Shown: piece by piece, positions 43,191-54,502 of the stretch | Numbering within the stretch: position 1 is the first letter of the stretch | How the letters are laid out: every line of letters begins with the position of its first letter | Assembly: GCA_009760855.2 (NCBI GenBank) | Contig: WPIO01000009.1 | Coordinates: 5,462,001-5,526,000 of the forward strand | Length of the DNA stretch: 64,000 nucleotides | Direction: 5' to 3' | DNA from: Cristatella mucedo | Taxonomy: Eukaryota > Bryozoa > Phylactolaemata > Cristatellidae | Position numbers and translations under genes: made by a program | The notes under the pieces: generated by a model | The model's input: only the letters and a program-made list of their open reading frames with translations | Told to the model about the DNA's origin: nothing | Databases searched by the model: none

Positions 43191-43212
43191 CACGTGTGTG
43201 TGTGTGTGTGTG
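43083..43212 (+). repeat. Compound (TA)n-(TG)n microsatellite
   Basis: TATATA/TCCATC blocks (about 43083-43160) run into (TG)n (43161-43212) with one ATGCACG interruption. Confidence 0.9.
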
Positions 43213-43309
43213 CGTATGTAAGTTACCAGTATATGAGTGAACAAATCGGCATGTAGTGCATATATTAGGCTCGTGTGTATCACGTGACTGAATCTTCCGA
43301 ACTGAATCT

Positions 43310-43475
<166 letters not shown>

Positions 43476-43518
43476 CCCATTCTCTCACCCTAGTTCTTGA
43501 GCTTGCAGTGGCAAACTA

Positions 43519-44078
43519 TATAATAATAATAATAATAATAGAAATAATAATAATACATTTGATAAAGCCCCCTCAGAGAACTCAATCTCTTTCTAGGCGC
43601 TTTAAATTGTCTGCAAAGGAAACGCGATTGAATGGTGAGTGGCATCATGCCTGATAAACAGCACGAATGACATGGTTAGGGGTGACATGCACAGGGTCAG
43701 CATGCAAGTGTGGTTAGTGGCAGCATGTACAGTGTCAGCAAGCGTAATTTTAAGTTCTTTTTAAATGTGGTCAAGTCAGGGGATGTTGTGACGCAAGACA
43801 TTAGATTTAAAAAAAAGCTAAAAATATGCATTGAGTCTGTGTGATTTGTCCTTTCTATGCTTATGCGTGCTGCAACTTCGCATGCAGCCACTAACCATTT
43901 TTGCATGCTGACCACGTGCATGTCACCTCTAACCATGTTATGCTTGTATTCATTGAGCATGCTAATACCAATCATTCGATCATGCTTCCTTGACGGCAAA
44001 TGTAAAGTGACAGGAAAGATATTGGGTTCTCTGAGGGCACTATAACAAATGTATTATTATTATTGTTATTATTTCAGG
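43519..44078. mobile_element. Second head-to-head pair of truncated L2-like copies
   Basis: 43519-43797 is minus-strand L2: (TAA)n, GAACTCAATCTCTTTCTAGG, the 3' UTR words, then the C-terminal end GGTCAAGTCAGGGGATGTTG. 43798-44078 is a plus-strand L2 3' end (AAAAAAGCTAAAAATATGCA, CATGCAGCCACTAACCA, tail and (ATT)n). The 5' ends meet near 43797 and both 3' tails face outward, as at 15795-17725. Confidence 0.75.
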
Positions 44079-44084
44079 CTGCAT

Positions 44085-45335
44085 TCGCTGAACGCTATAG
44101 CAGCCGAGCGGTCGCTGAGTTTGCTGCATCGAACGCTATCCATGGACGACTAGTCACATACTTTTCCTTTATGAAAAAAGAACATAGCGAAGCGACTCTC
44201 TCGAGTCCTGCAGATCGGCCGTGAGCTTTGCAATAGCTCGATAGAGTATAAAGATCTCTGCTGGCGGGATTCACCGTAATAAGGTCACAACAGGGTAAGT
44301 GGAAGTGAGGCAGGCTGACGTCACGCCCTAGCGAGAGGGCGGCAGTGCACACAGTAGTACACTCCGGTGAGCACTGCATTCGGTCGCCGAGTCAGCGCTC
44401 GCAGGCGGCAGCGGCCGGTGCAGACTTCTCTCTCTCTCTCCTCACGGAGGTAGAATCGCTCAGCCACGAACCACTGACTGCTTCGAATCGATGCAGAGAT
44501 CACTTCCGCCGTCGGTTGCGAATCTGAAAGGGCCAGCGAGCGTCCGGTCGTTACGTTGCTATCTGAGTGAGCAGCCTCGACACGTGCTCGCCGTTGCAGC
44601 TTGCGATGGAAATCTTGAGAGGAAATAACTCAAGGAAGGGGTGGTGCGAGGGTTGTAGGGCAAGAATCCCTACCCACCCGAACTAAGTGTCCGAGCGACA
44701 CCGATCGCCTCAACTCGGACGCTACAGGCGAGCAGTGCCGTTCGTGTGAAAATTCTTGCGTCACGTTTGCCCTGTCCGCCTGGCGTCGGTTCCGCTTAGG
44801 CTTCTGTCGTCGATGCACACGTCACCGAGACTGGGGAGGCGGCGGCGGCGGCCCAGAGGGAAGATGGAAGAGAACGCGGTCGGTCCTACGTCTTGGCCGC
44901 GTACTTCTCGGCCAAGACGTAAGTAAGACGCGAGGAGAAGCCACGAGCAAGCGACCAAGCATGCGTGATGTTAAGGGCACACGCTCCGAGTTGCCTGGAA
45001 AGGCGTGGCGAACATGACGAGCATAATCATGCGTGCGCTCCGCGAGAGCTCTTGCTTATGGGAAACCACGAGCTGCTTGTTCACATAGGAATCCGGTCAT
45101 TAGGAGGCGGACGATAAAGGCAAATCTCGGAACGATTTTCCGGACTTTATTTGACGATTCTCGGCGGTCTACGTGCAATAACAAAAATCACGAGACGAAA
45201 TATGGGCACATTCCGCTAAAGGGCATCGCCGAAAATGGAGGTTGGAGAGTGCAAGAACTGAGGACGAAAGCAGGAACTATCTGGCGAGTCGTGACTTGCG
45301 GTCAAAAATCTTACAACCCGATCCACTGATCGCGA
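44085..45335. other. Unassigned DNA
   Basis: GC-leaning sequence with a GGCGGCGGCGG run near 44840. No gene recognised. Confidence 0.4.
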
Positions 45336-45341
45336 GAAGGT

Positions 45342-45614
45342 ATCTGTAATAATGTAATGTAATGTATCTCCGTCAGTAACTCCACAAAGTCAAAAAGACC
45401 ATGTGGGTGTTACGCAGGAGAGTTTTGTATGGCGCACTCACAGCCTAAGCGGCTTTCGGTACGCATTCGGTAGCCAACAGACTTCGTCTCACGCAACAAA
45501 GAGAAAGTGGGAAGCATAGCAGAGTTAGGAGAGCAGTTGAGGTAGTGAGTAGCATAGAAGTAGCAGTTCAGGACCGCTGAAAAAGATGTGCCATAGTCGG
45601 CAGTTGGAGAGTAG
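45342..45614 (-). mobile_element. ACATTAC-tailed repeat, copy 2
   Basis: Reverse complement of the 18246-18522 repeat with about 90 percent identity by eye. The tail (ACATTACATTACATTATTAC) lies at the 45342 side and the 5' end (CTACTCTCCAACTGCCGACT) at 45601-45614. Confidence 0.75.
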
Positions 45615-45924
45615 ATGTCGAGAATAACCACTCAAAGCGCAAGCAGGTGCAAGAGCAGAATAGTCTTGCCGCGTAGCGTATGGCTCCCGCCCGCGCGTCA
45701 TGCCGCGTCTGGGGGTTCGATATAATTATGAATTTACGAGGAGCCGTGGCGCTCCCAAGCGCTTTCAAGTGGCGGCCTGTAATTAACCCACAAGGATTGC
45801 CTGATATGACTTACCTGCAACTAACGGTCTGGACGGTGGCTTAGCTAAGTAATTCAGTGCGGCGGATACTTAACACTGGGAAGATCAGCCGAGCAGCAGC
45901 AGCAGCGAAGAGTCATTAATATTC
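45615..45924. other. Unassigned DNA downstream of the Stum-like gene
   Basis: No ORF or repeat was recognised. It may include 3' UTR or 3' flank of the minus-strand Stum-like gene. Confidence 0.3.
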
Positions 45925-46027
<103 letters not shown>

Positions 46028-46353
46028 GACAGCGGCCGGTCTGCAGCAATAGACAAGCTTGAACCGCCGAAACGGTGACCGGCATGCTCTATTCGCTTCG
46101 CTCGATTCTCGCTGGTTCCTGTGGATGGGGAGAATTCCGGATCCAACGGCGCCGCGAAGCAAACGTCCCCTGGCTATTTTCCGGAACATTTTCCCGTTCG
46201 GTCGCCGTTCGCTGCCGTTAGCCGGTGCTGCCTCGGCTGGGCACGATCGGCCCGAAACTGCATCACGCCCACTCGTCGCACGGACGACGCGGTGAGATTC
46301 CTTCGCTCGTCTTCCAAAAGCGCGACGCCAGTAAAGCAGCGCGCCCACGTCTT

Positions 46354-46679
46354 TCACCGCTGCGTAATTCGCTGAACGAACTCGGCGGAGGAATCGCGAG
46401 AAGCGCTCGCTCGCTCGCGAGAACGAGCGAGAATTGGAGAGGCGGCACTCAAGGTCTCCTCAAAAGCGCGCCGCCGGGTCGGTCGCGTCGCACAGGTGTC
46501 GCAGCGTACCAGCTCCAGATATTCAATCGCCCAGACGATGCTCCAGCACCAGCCGACGATCACGACGGCCGTGATCAGCTGCAGAAAGCCGGCGAGCACG
46601 TTTATGGCGAAGTTTCTTCGCTTTTCGCCGGCGCTCAAGGTCGTCGCTCCGAAGCTGAACGGCGACGAAACCAGCGTGC
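46354..46679 (-). CDS. stum: Stum/SPEC3-like membrane protein, exon 2
   Basis: Minus strand. The acceptor ...CCGCCGCTGCAG ends at 46680 and exon 2 runs 46679 to TGA 46354. The exon 1/exon 2 join is in phase (one base plus two) and restores a PGIGTLVSS sequence, matching the PGLGTF(I)S word of Stum homologues. Exon 2 encodes residues 75-182. After a short loop, TM2 spans about residues 99-126 (INVLAGFLQLITA, then VGWCWSIVWAIEYL), closely resembling the vertebrate Stum segment ending in VGWIMSIFWGMD. A tail of about 50 Arg/Ser/Ala-rich residues exceeds the usual family length (about 140 aa in vertebrates versus 182 here), so a further splice or a lineage-specific tail is possible. Drosophila Stum is needed for mechanical transduction in proprioceptive neurons; SPEC3 is a ciliary/ectodermal protein of sea urchin. 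Function here is inferred from the family. Confidence 0.82.
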
Positions 46680-46841
46680 CTGCAGCGGCGGCGGCGGAAA
46701 ATGGCGCCGGAAGTCACGCTTCTCGCACACAGTGGTTACGCCCGCTGACAGAATGGCGCGGAGCCGCGCGAGGTGCCGCCCGTTTCCGCAGAGGCTCGGA
46801 CCGAAGCCGAGGTGCGGACCGCTACCTCGAGGCGAAACTGT

Positions 46842-46908
46842 CCCGCGTAGCCCCCACATAGTCTTTGTGGCTTAGTGGAGTTACAGACAGAGATACATTA
46901 CATTACGT
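46842..46908 (+). mobile_element. ACATTAC-tailed repeat, copy 3 (3' end only)
   Basis: CACATAGTCTTTGTGGCTTA, GTGGAGTTACAGACAGAG, then ACATTACATTAC. It lies inside the Stum-like intron, 160 bp from the acceptor. Confidence 0.7.
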
Positions 46909-46909
46909 T

Positions 46910-47845
46910 GGAGCCACAGCCAGTCTGCATCCGCGGCAAACGTTACAGTATGGCTTCGGAGTATGCACTCCGAGGGCAAGCAACCGTCCGACTAACGAAC
47001 GCCTGAACGTTGGCAAAACATTTCTCGGCTTACGATCCCGGCTCCAAGTTACGAACCGCAGCCAATGGGCTTCTGGTACGAGCTTCACATGTAATCGGGC
47101 GTAAACAAAAAGACTTTGAATGGATCAGCTGTCACGTGTTTCAAAAAAGCACTGGGAGGCAAAATAATTCGAAATCAATTCATTAAGCGCTAAATTGAGC
47201 TTTGAATGTGCTAGCAAGGTTCTATTGCACTGCCAAAGTGGTATTGCGGTAGGTTAAAACCTCCGCATTGAATTAATTAAACCAGCGCTCCATCACCGTA
47301 AGTAGAGAAAGCCTCGCAGATGGTATACCCACCGTAAATCTTCGGCAAGATTTTTCTCTGACGTGCGACCTCTGGCGGTCGCAATATCGCGTAGGCCAGC
47401 CATTCCTTCTGACCGAGCAAAACAACGTTCGTTCGCTCGCTTGCGCGCAAAAAATCGAATACAGGAGCGTGCAAGTGCTTGGTTCTAGTTAGTTATTCGA
47501 CGGAAAAGTTGGAGAAAAGCCTGTTGGGTTCTCGCATTACTTTGAGTGCTACTTTTCTGTTTTTAAATCTGTGTTTTTGTTACTATACGTATGCTGCGCA
47601 GCCATGCTTTAGCGTTCATCGTCCTTCCGGTTATAGGGTCTTCTTTTTATCATTTGCTGCTGGAAGCTGTTACAATTTGTCGTGCGACTGCTACTGCAGA
47701 TATGGGTAGATGGTTCATGTACTGGCGTCTCAAGCAAAGTATCAACTGCGCGCGGCGACGCCGACTAAGTGGCTTGCACACTAGGCGGGGCACCACGGTA
47801 GATTTCGTTGCTGCATTGCAATGTAGGCCTGAGCGTCCGCCAGCC
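46910..47845. other. Intron sequence of the Stum-like gene
   Basis: No ORF or repeat was recognised in this part of the intron. Confidence 0.4.
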
Positions 47846-47849
47846 TATC

Positions 47850-48190
47850 TTTTCAAGTCCGGCATACTGTCGGGCAAGGACTCGAACCCACGAGGTCGGT
47901 CGCGAAGCGCTCGAACCTTGCCGTCAGTCTCTGGCTGTCGTTGACTTTCTCGTGCGTTAACCTGACTCGGTTCGGCTCGGCTGATTCGACGGCCTCATTT
48001 AAATAGCGGCGGAAGTGCCCTGATGGCTGCTACTCTCGCTCGCAGTGGCCAGTGTAGAGTTACCTTCTGCAGGCTCGAACCCGTCTCACCTGGGTCATCC
48101 AGCGCGAGCGCCATACCGCTAGCGTAAGACCCAGCGGTAAGGCCCTCGCTTTGACAGCGAGGCGCTCGCAACTCGTTTCCTCCTCTTCGG
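47850..48190 (-). mobile_element. tRNA-derived SINE fragments
   Basis: Minus-strand B boxes lie near 47895 (GGGTTCGAGTCC) and near 48080 (ACGGGTTCGAGCC). The latter is followed by a body ending TTCCGCCGCTATTTAAATGA at about 47995. A second head-like segment lies at 48100-48180. Sequence words link them to the SINEs at 7190 and 20590. Confidence 0.55.
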
Positions 48191-48194
48191 CCTC

Positions 48195-49675
48195 TTCCTG
48201 GTGCGGAGTTGGCCAAAGTTGCGACATTTCCGCGTTGAGTTTCGACGTTCACGACGCCTGACCGGCTGCCTCCGTGGTTTTTATCGCTGTCTGCGACAGC
48301 TACGCATACAGCCGAACATCTCTACGTGTGCATCCTCTCTGTATGTACAGCCTACATCTACGTGCGTTGAAACCAGTAAAGCCACTTTTTTTGCCGGGCT
48401 TAATGCGTGCACGGAGATTTTGCATTTTCCATCAACGACGAAGCAAGACGTAATCGTACTTGCGTAAGGATATTTAGCATACGTTTACTTGCATGCTTTA
48501 TCAGTTTTGGAAGAATTTATTTCTTTACTATTGATAGTTTCAGAGAACGGCGTGCACGAAGCCCTGCTCTGAGTATCACATGACTAGACGCAGTCGCAAG
48601 TGCGAGCTAATCTACCGGGTCTTCGCGTAAGCGCCCGTCTAAACTCCCGGGTTTCGAATTTTTCTACTGGCTCTAGACAGTATATTTTACGTCCTGTAGT
48701 CGTATTTGTTAAGACTGTCTATTGAACAGTTTCTTCAGCGAATGTTTCGCTATTTCGGTTGCATAGATGCCTGCTGGGACCGAGCAAAGCCGGGTACCGT
48801 CGTGATGATTCCTCCTCCAGGCTCTCTCCTCTAGAGCGGAACCAATGTTCTCAGTACAATGATGGATTTTTATGCACCATGAAATCACCTTTATAAATAA
48901 AGCGCAGGAAAGACCAAAGAGTAGCGACTGTAATTATGCACGGGCACTTTCAATTTGAGAGTCACCAGATCGGTTGCAAGGCATCCGACTGCAGCGCCCC
49001 CTACCGGCTTACTCTATCTGAAGGATAGCGAACGTTCCAAGCCGGATCTCTGATCGTGATCTGGGGATCGCTTAAGGATCTAAAGCCAAAGCTTTCACGG
49101 CTGCACTCGCACGCCGTATGTGCAGCACTGAAGTACCTCGTCAGAATGCTGTCTGTCTATTTGGTCTCGTTGGGTATCACCTGGACTCACAGGATGTGGC
49201 CCAACGTCCTCAAAGTAGCCATTTATAGAAACGCACGTTAAAAAAGCGGCTGTCGATTTTTTTCTCTACCGCTTCCGAGTCCCTAATGTTGTTTATGAGA
49301 CGTGAACAACATTAATAAGTTGTTACTTCTTCTGGATTCTCCATATCTCTGTCATCTGTTTCTCGAATCTGTAACAGCTACGCGGGTCACGGACTTCTCG
49401 GACATTATGCAAGCAGCTTCTATTATTTCTAAGAGCATTATCGTCAACTGCAATTATTTTTTACTTAAGTACTTAGGTAAAATAATTCCATACGATGCAA
49501 TATGGCCAATGACAGCACAAAGGTAAAAATGTATTTTAGCAATGCAAGCGCTCACGTAAAGACAAGCTATCGCCACTCTGAAGCTACGTGTATGATGACC
49601 TGAGCATGATTATGGCGTTGAAGTGTGAACCTTGCTCAACAACTTTAAAAAAAATGTTAATCTAGAGTTCTTTCG
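48195..49675. other. Intron sequence of the Stum-like gene
   Basis: Moderately AT-rich. No gene or clear repeat. Confidence 0.4.
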
Positions 49676-49779
49676 GTCATCGGCGCCTCAGCCTTTTGAC
49701 GCAGCTGACGCTTCTTGATACGGACCCCGTGGAGAACGAGAGCATCTGCTGGATCGCTGCTGTTGTCAAAGATACCCTC

Positions 49780-51162
49780 TCAAACCTGAGCAGTCTCTCC
49801 GGCCTGCACAGTCTCCGCGGCCTCCACAGATTCTCCCTCCTGTACAGCCTCTCCGTCCTGTGCAGACTCTTCAGTCTGCACATACTCTCCTGCCTGTGCC
49901 GCGTCACAGCCCACCGGCTGGTCGCAGGCCAACGTCACCTTCATGGCTTTCGCTGCATCGCCGGCCACTATCTCTCTGGCGGACGCCGCCGACTCTGCCG
50001 CGGATGCCGCCGCCGAATCTGTCGCGGTTGCCGCCGCCGCCTTCCACGCGGATGCCGCCGACTCTGTCGCGGATGCCGCCGACTCTGTCGCGGATGCCGC
50101 CGACTCTGCCGCGGACGCCGCCGCCGACTCTGTCGCGGGTGCCGCCGCCGCCTTCCACCTGGACGCCGCCGACTCTGTCGCGGATGCCGCCGACTCTGTC
50201 GCGGATGCCGCCGACTCTGCCGCGGACGCCGCCGCCGACTCTGCCACGGACGCCGCCGCCGACTCTGTCGCGGGTGCCGCCGCCGCCTTCCAACTGGACG
50301 CCGCCGACTCTGTCGCGGATGCCGCCAACTCTGCCGCGGACGCCGCCGCCTTCCACGCGGACGCCGCCGCCTTCCACGCGGACGCTGCCGCTTTCCACGC
50401 GGACGTCGCCGACTCTGTCGCGGACGCCGCCGACTCTGTCGCGGACGCCGCCGACTCTGTCGCGGACGCCGCCGCCTTCCACGAGGACGCCGCCGCCTTC
50501 CACGCGGACGCTGCCGCTTTCCACGCGGACGTCGCCGCCCTCCACGCGGACGCCGCTGCCTCTCCGTGCACCGTCTCACTCTCCGTCGCCTCAGCCACAC
50601 CGCTGACCGTTGCCTCGCACAACGCCGTTGCTTCGTTGAACACCATCGCAGCCTGACCAGCCGTCACCGCTTTGATAGCCGTTGCCTGCCGCCACGGGGT
50701 GGCAGCCTGACAAACCTCTGTCGCCTGGCGCACAGTCGGTAGCCGCTGCTGCCGCTTCTGGTCGCTCCTGTCGGCCCTCTCAGTCCGACCAGCCTTTACC
50801 CGATCAGCGTGCAGCAATCGCGCTCTATCGGCCGGCGAGGTGAATGCCCTCACTAGGGCCTCACGAAGCTTGGCATAGTCATCCTGAACTTCCTGCGGGA
50901 GCCCCGAGGCAAACGTGAAGGCCCCGCCTTGCATCGCAAGGAGCAAAAACAAGTGGCACTCACTCTGTTCGTGGCCACTTTTCTCGATCTCCCTCTCGAA
51001 GTTCAGCAGCCAGCCAACGAAGTCTCCGAAGCCATCGAAGCCTAGGGACGCTGCACAAGACATCTCCCAGGGCGTCATCGGCTCCATCCCACGAAATAGC
51101 TTGTGGTTCGGCATACAGAATGCTGGCCCAGAACAACGCCAACGGTTTATTGTACAAGGCAT
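49780..51162 (-). CDS. Gag-like protein with alanine-rich 21-bp-repeat C-terminus (460 aa)
   Basis: An intact 460-codon frame from ATG 51162 to a stop at 49780, inside the Stum-like intron on the same strand. Residues about 30-130 look like a retrotransposon Gag capsid region (FDGFGDFVGWLLNFEREIEK, then LAMQGGAFTFASGLPQEVQD, DYAKLREALVRAF), followed by a basic segment. Residues about 210-400 are 7-aa repeats of two kinds, SATESAA and SAWKAAA, coded by a 21-bp minisatellite (49980-50560). Residues about 415-460 are a 6-aa acidic repeat (GEYVQT, EESAQD, GEAVQE...). No protease, RT or integrase follows and no LTRs were recognised. It could be a gag-only remnant, an orphan LTR element, or a domesticated gag gene. 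The long frame is partly favoured by stop-free GC repeats, so the Gag-like part is the real evidence. Confidence 0.6.
   Translation of the reverse strand: MPCTINRWRCSGPAFCMPNHKLFRGMEPMTPWEMSCAASLGFDGFGDFVGWLLNFEREIEKSGHEQSECHLFLLLAMQGGAFTFASGLPQEVQDDYAKLREALVRAFTSPADRARLLHADRVKAGRTERADRSDQKRQQRLPTVRQATEVCQAATPWRQATAIKAVTAGQAAMVFNEATALCEATVSGVAEATESETVHGEAAASAWRAATSAWKAAASAWKAAASSWKAAASATESAASATESAASATESATSAWKAAASAWKAAASAWKAAASAAELAASATESAASSWKAAAAPATESAAASVAESAAASAAESAASATESAASATESAASRWKAAAAPATESAAASAAESAASATESAASATESAASAWKAAAATATDSAAASAAESAASAREIVAGDAAKAMKVTLACDQPVGCDAAQAGEYVQTEESAQDGEAVQEGESVEAAETVQAGETAQV
49980..50560 (+). repeat. 21-bp coding minisatellite, two interspersed unit types
   Basis: Units on the plus strand are GCCGCCGACTCTGTCGCGGA(T/C) and GCCGCCGCCTTCCACGCGGA(C), about 27 in all. 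They occur in runs and as a higher-order block (WKAAAAPATESAAAS..AESAASATESAAS on the coding strand). Unit length is a multiple of three, so every frame stays open. Confidence 0.9.
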
Positions 51163-51169
51163 GGAGCAG

Positions 51170-52495
51170 CAAGACGCACGACTGCCTTCGCCTCCTCCTC
51201 ACAAGAGAGTCTCCTTCCACTCCTCCGGTTGACCCCGATGATTAATCGAGGACCACAACTGTGCAGCGGCCGATCCTGATTGTGAATCCACCATCTGGCC
51301 ACCAGCGGTTACCGGCCAGTGTCCATGCCACATCACATGCTCATTAGAGGAGCCGGCCTACACTCAAACTACAGCATACACGCTCTTCGAGCTTCGGTTA
51401 AATCAACAGCCCGCTGCATGTGGAAGCGGCAGTATCGTCACTTAAAGGAAGCAATGACTCGTGCATCTCAAGGCTGCACTTTCGACGTTGAATGCGGAGC
51501 GAGCATGACCGCGTTAATCATGTTATACTGCGTAAGGCCTTCCATGTAATGGTTCTGCGCATTAAATATGCAAAAGCAGCCAAATTCTGGCGGTCTTGGC
51601 TCTGCTCATATCGTGATCCACCGTTTGCAGCAATTCTCTGAATAGGATTCCCGCCGTCTAAGCTTCAACGTTGTGACGGTTTAGAAAGCCGTGCTGCTTG
51701 CCAATTTTTCCTGCGAAGCTCCTTAGTTTTGCCGCATGTCCAATAAATGGCAACCCTGTTGTGTGGTCTCTCAGAGCATTTGAAGCCAAAGCCACGTTTA
51801 AGCGGCTCGCATCCCTTTTGCTTGTCTCCAGCTGTTCGCTGTTAGCATAAAGTGCGACCCGGTACAAGAAGAGGGTACGAGAGGTCAGTCGGTCGTCCGT
51901 AATCCATACGTCTCTAGCGTGAGACTGCGATATCTTTCGACGAAGATCGGGATTGTGCAGTGGCGATCACGTGTCTACATTCTCAAAGCCACGTTCCCAT
52001 TCCTCTTGAGCCTTTAAACGGATGGTGTTTTACTGTACTCTCAAGCCATCAATGAGAAAAAAGCGGGTGTGCCGGAAGCGGATACACTCATCAGCTCGTC
52101 GAACCGTTCACCTTTCTCGAGCATTGGGCTACCAGTCAGACAAACTCGCCGAGCTTGTCATTGAAGCGCCAGCAGCTGGGCTAATGCGTTGCCAAGTAGC
52201 TGGGCTAATGACTCGGCGATCTCGCTTGCAGAGGCCGAGAGTCTGAGCCGAATCCAGGGCTCCAATAGCACTTAACCGAAATACGCGAGATCGGAGCTTG
52301 ATTCTGATCGCAGTCTGGCCCAAAAGTATCTTGAGTCCATCGGGGCAAAGCTCTTTCTACGAGATGACCGGGCTCTCGCTCATATTAAAAGTGCACATCT
52401 GCTTCCTCTGGTAATTGGCGAGCGCGTTTAAGTCGGACGGGGGCCATACTGAAAGCCACGAAACTGGGCTTGCTGTGCCTGTCACGTGACTGTCA
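51170..52495. other. Intron sequence of the Stum-like gene
   Basis: This holds the upstream flank of the gag-like ORF. No LTR or primer-binding site could be confirmed. A short direct repeat AGCTGGGCTAATG lies near 52174 and 52199. Confidence 0.35.
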
Positions 52496-53336
52496 GGAGA
52501 TCCTGATAGGTGGCATCGCAGCCTCTGCGTTTGCAAAAGCATTCCCTCGCGAACGCGAGCGAAAAAGCGGCCCGCGAGACCCGCCAGGTCGCTAGACTAT
52601 CGGAGTGGCCTCCGACAAGCGGCATCGCTCGGAGGTGCTTCCGGCGCGCTCGAAATCGCCGCCATCATCGGAATCGCCGCATCCAGTGCTTCCGTTTGAT
52701 GGCACGGCGCCCCGGCAGCCCAAAGCGTGCCTACACGTGCTCGTCGGCGAGGGCTGCGAGACGGTAGAGGCAGAGCCACGAGGCGACACCAACAACGCGC
52801 CCTCGTTAGGCCGCCGCCGCCGCCGCCGCGGGTCTGCTTGAGACGTGGGTCGCTCGAGAGTGCTACCCTGTGACAGGCTGGCTCGCCGGACGTCCAAAAC
52901 CCTCGAAACGCCACTCGCCGCGCGACGTTCGTCTGGGGCTCTCCGCTCAGCGGTGCGCGCAACGAGACCTGGGAGGAATGAGACTGCCGAGATGGGTCGG
53001 CCGCGCGAGCTCACTCTTGTCGTCAACCGCGCCCGCCCAGCGCAGCGGCGGCAGCAGAAGCGGCTACGCTGCGGGCGCGCGAGCAGAGTTTGCGCCGACG
53101 ACGACGAGCTCTCTAACTCTCTTGCTCTCTCCCCCTCCTTCGCCCCGCCCCCCCCCCCCCCCCAGACCAGCCTTTCTGCGAGAGAGCCCTGCGAGAGCGG
53201 CGCTCCAGGGCGAGCTCCAGAGAGGGCGCGGCAGTCGGGCGCGCGCAGGAATGCGCAGCAGCCTGCCCCGGCGCAAGCCGGCGGCCGGCCGCACGCTCTC
53301 CTGCCTCTGCCGACAGGAGGCGCTCCCGCGCATTGA

Positions 53337-53383
53337 CGAGCGCTCGCTGAAACGCCCACCGCGGGCGTTTCAGCGAGCGCTCG
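53337..53383. repeat. Perfect 21-bp inverted repeat (hairpin) in the CpG island
   Basis: Arms 53337-53357 (starts CGAGCGCTCGCTGAAACGCC) and 53363-53383 enclose a 5-nt loop ACCGC. It lies in the Stum-like intron, about 0.9 kb downstream of exon 1. Confidence 0.8.
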
Positions 53384-54279
53384 GAGCATTCGGGAGAATG
53401 AAGAGTAAATGCCTACGCTAATGCGAGAGCGGTCGGCGGCACTACGGACAGGCGGATGGCGGCAGGATGGCGGATGGCGGCAGCCATCGTTTCATCGGAG
53501 GTCCGGAAGCCCGACATTATTCGGACGGTTACCCAAACAGGGCGGTCGCTAAATGCGCCACTGCTTCGCCAAGAGACAGCTCGGCGCCCGGAGCTGCACG
53601 GTGGCAGCTGCTGCAAGCTGGGATTGGACGCCTCGGCGGGCGGGGCCGGGGCTTCACGCGCTCTTCGTCTTTCTTCCTTCGTCTTGCTGCATCCTCGCTT
53701 TGTCCTTTCCAACGTGCCAAATCCAACGCACAGACATGCGCAAAGGAGTCTGCGCTCCGTGCGCTTCGGCTTCGGCCCGGGCGAAGCTGAAACCTTCACG
53801 CTGGCGACGGCGCGGGCCGCTCGTCGCCGACAGAGATTTCGAAATCGCGGGTACACGCAGCTAGTCCGGTCGGGCCCGCCCGTTTGCCGCGTCGTTCGCC
53901 GCCGAAAGAACGCCCTAAGCGACAACAAAGGTGACCGACGGCGACAGGTTCTTCGACGGCGGCGGCAGCGCCGATCGCACGGAACCTTTCCGGCGGTGGC
54001 GGCGGCCGCCTTTGGGGGGAGAGAGACGCTCCGCGGAGCTCGCTATGCGATCGCTACGCTATGCGCTACGCTATCGCTAGGCTAATCGATGAAATCCTCA
54101 GCAGCCCTCGCGGCCGCCGAGCGGCAGGAAGAGCTGGCAAACGTAATGTCTGCGGACGCGAGCGCCAAGCCACTGCTGCCGTGTCCACACTCGCTCTCGC
54201 TCTCGCTCTCGCTCAATCTTCCTTTCTCACTCTCCCTTCCAGGAGTAGCGCTGCTTGAGATGGCATGCCGAGAGCTCAC

Positions 54280-54502
54280 CGATTCCAGGCGCGAGGCAGT
54301 TGAGTACAGCGCACAATATTGCCACCGCCGTCGGCAGTCGAGTTGGGATCGCCGATCTGAACCAGCCTTTCTTCTCGCGAACCTCGACCGTGTAAGTCGC
54401 GCCCGCTTCCGGTCTGCCATCCGCTGACTCCGCCGCCACCATGGCTTCCGAGCCGCCGCCGCCGCCGCTGCCGCGGGCCGCCACCACCGAGCTCGAAGCC
54501 AT
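54280..54502 (-). CDS. stum: Stum/SPEC3-like membrane protein, exon 1
   Basis: ATG 54502-54500 has a good context (GAC ATG G). The upstream in-frame codon GTG at 54538 is not a eukaryotic start. 223 coding bases end at 54280, followed by the donor GTGAGC (54279-54274). The exon encodes residues 1-74: a Ser/Gly/Ala-rich cytoplasmic lead, then VREKKGWFRSAIP, and TM1 at about 52-72 (LPTAVAILCAVLNCLAPGI). RAAVPTMS..AVFCCFLN...PGLG is the vertebrate Stum counterpart as I remember it, so the order AxP, hydrophobic CxxLN, PGIG is conserved. It joins exon 2 across a 7.6 kb GT-AG intron, giving a two-TM protein of 182 residues. Confidence 0.82.

Noticed and set aside
46225-46875. 216-codon plus-strand frame opposite Stum-like exon 2
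   Set aside because: No recognisable content. The minus strand carries the TM motif and splice site.
49696-50742. 348-codon plus-strand Arg/Cys-rich frame and other frames over the minisatellite
   Set aside because: The 21-bp repeat is stop-free in all frames. Only the minus frame from 51162 extends into a Gag-like domain.
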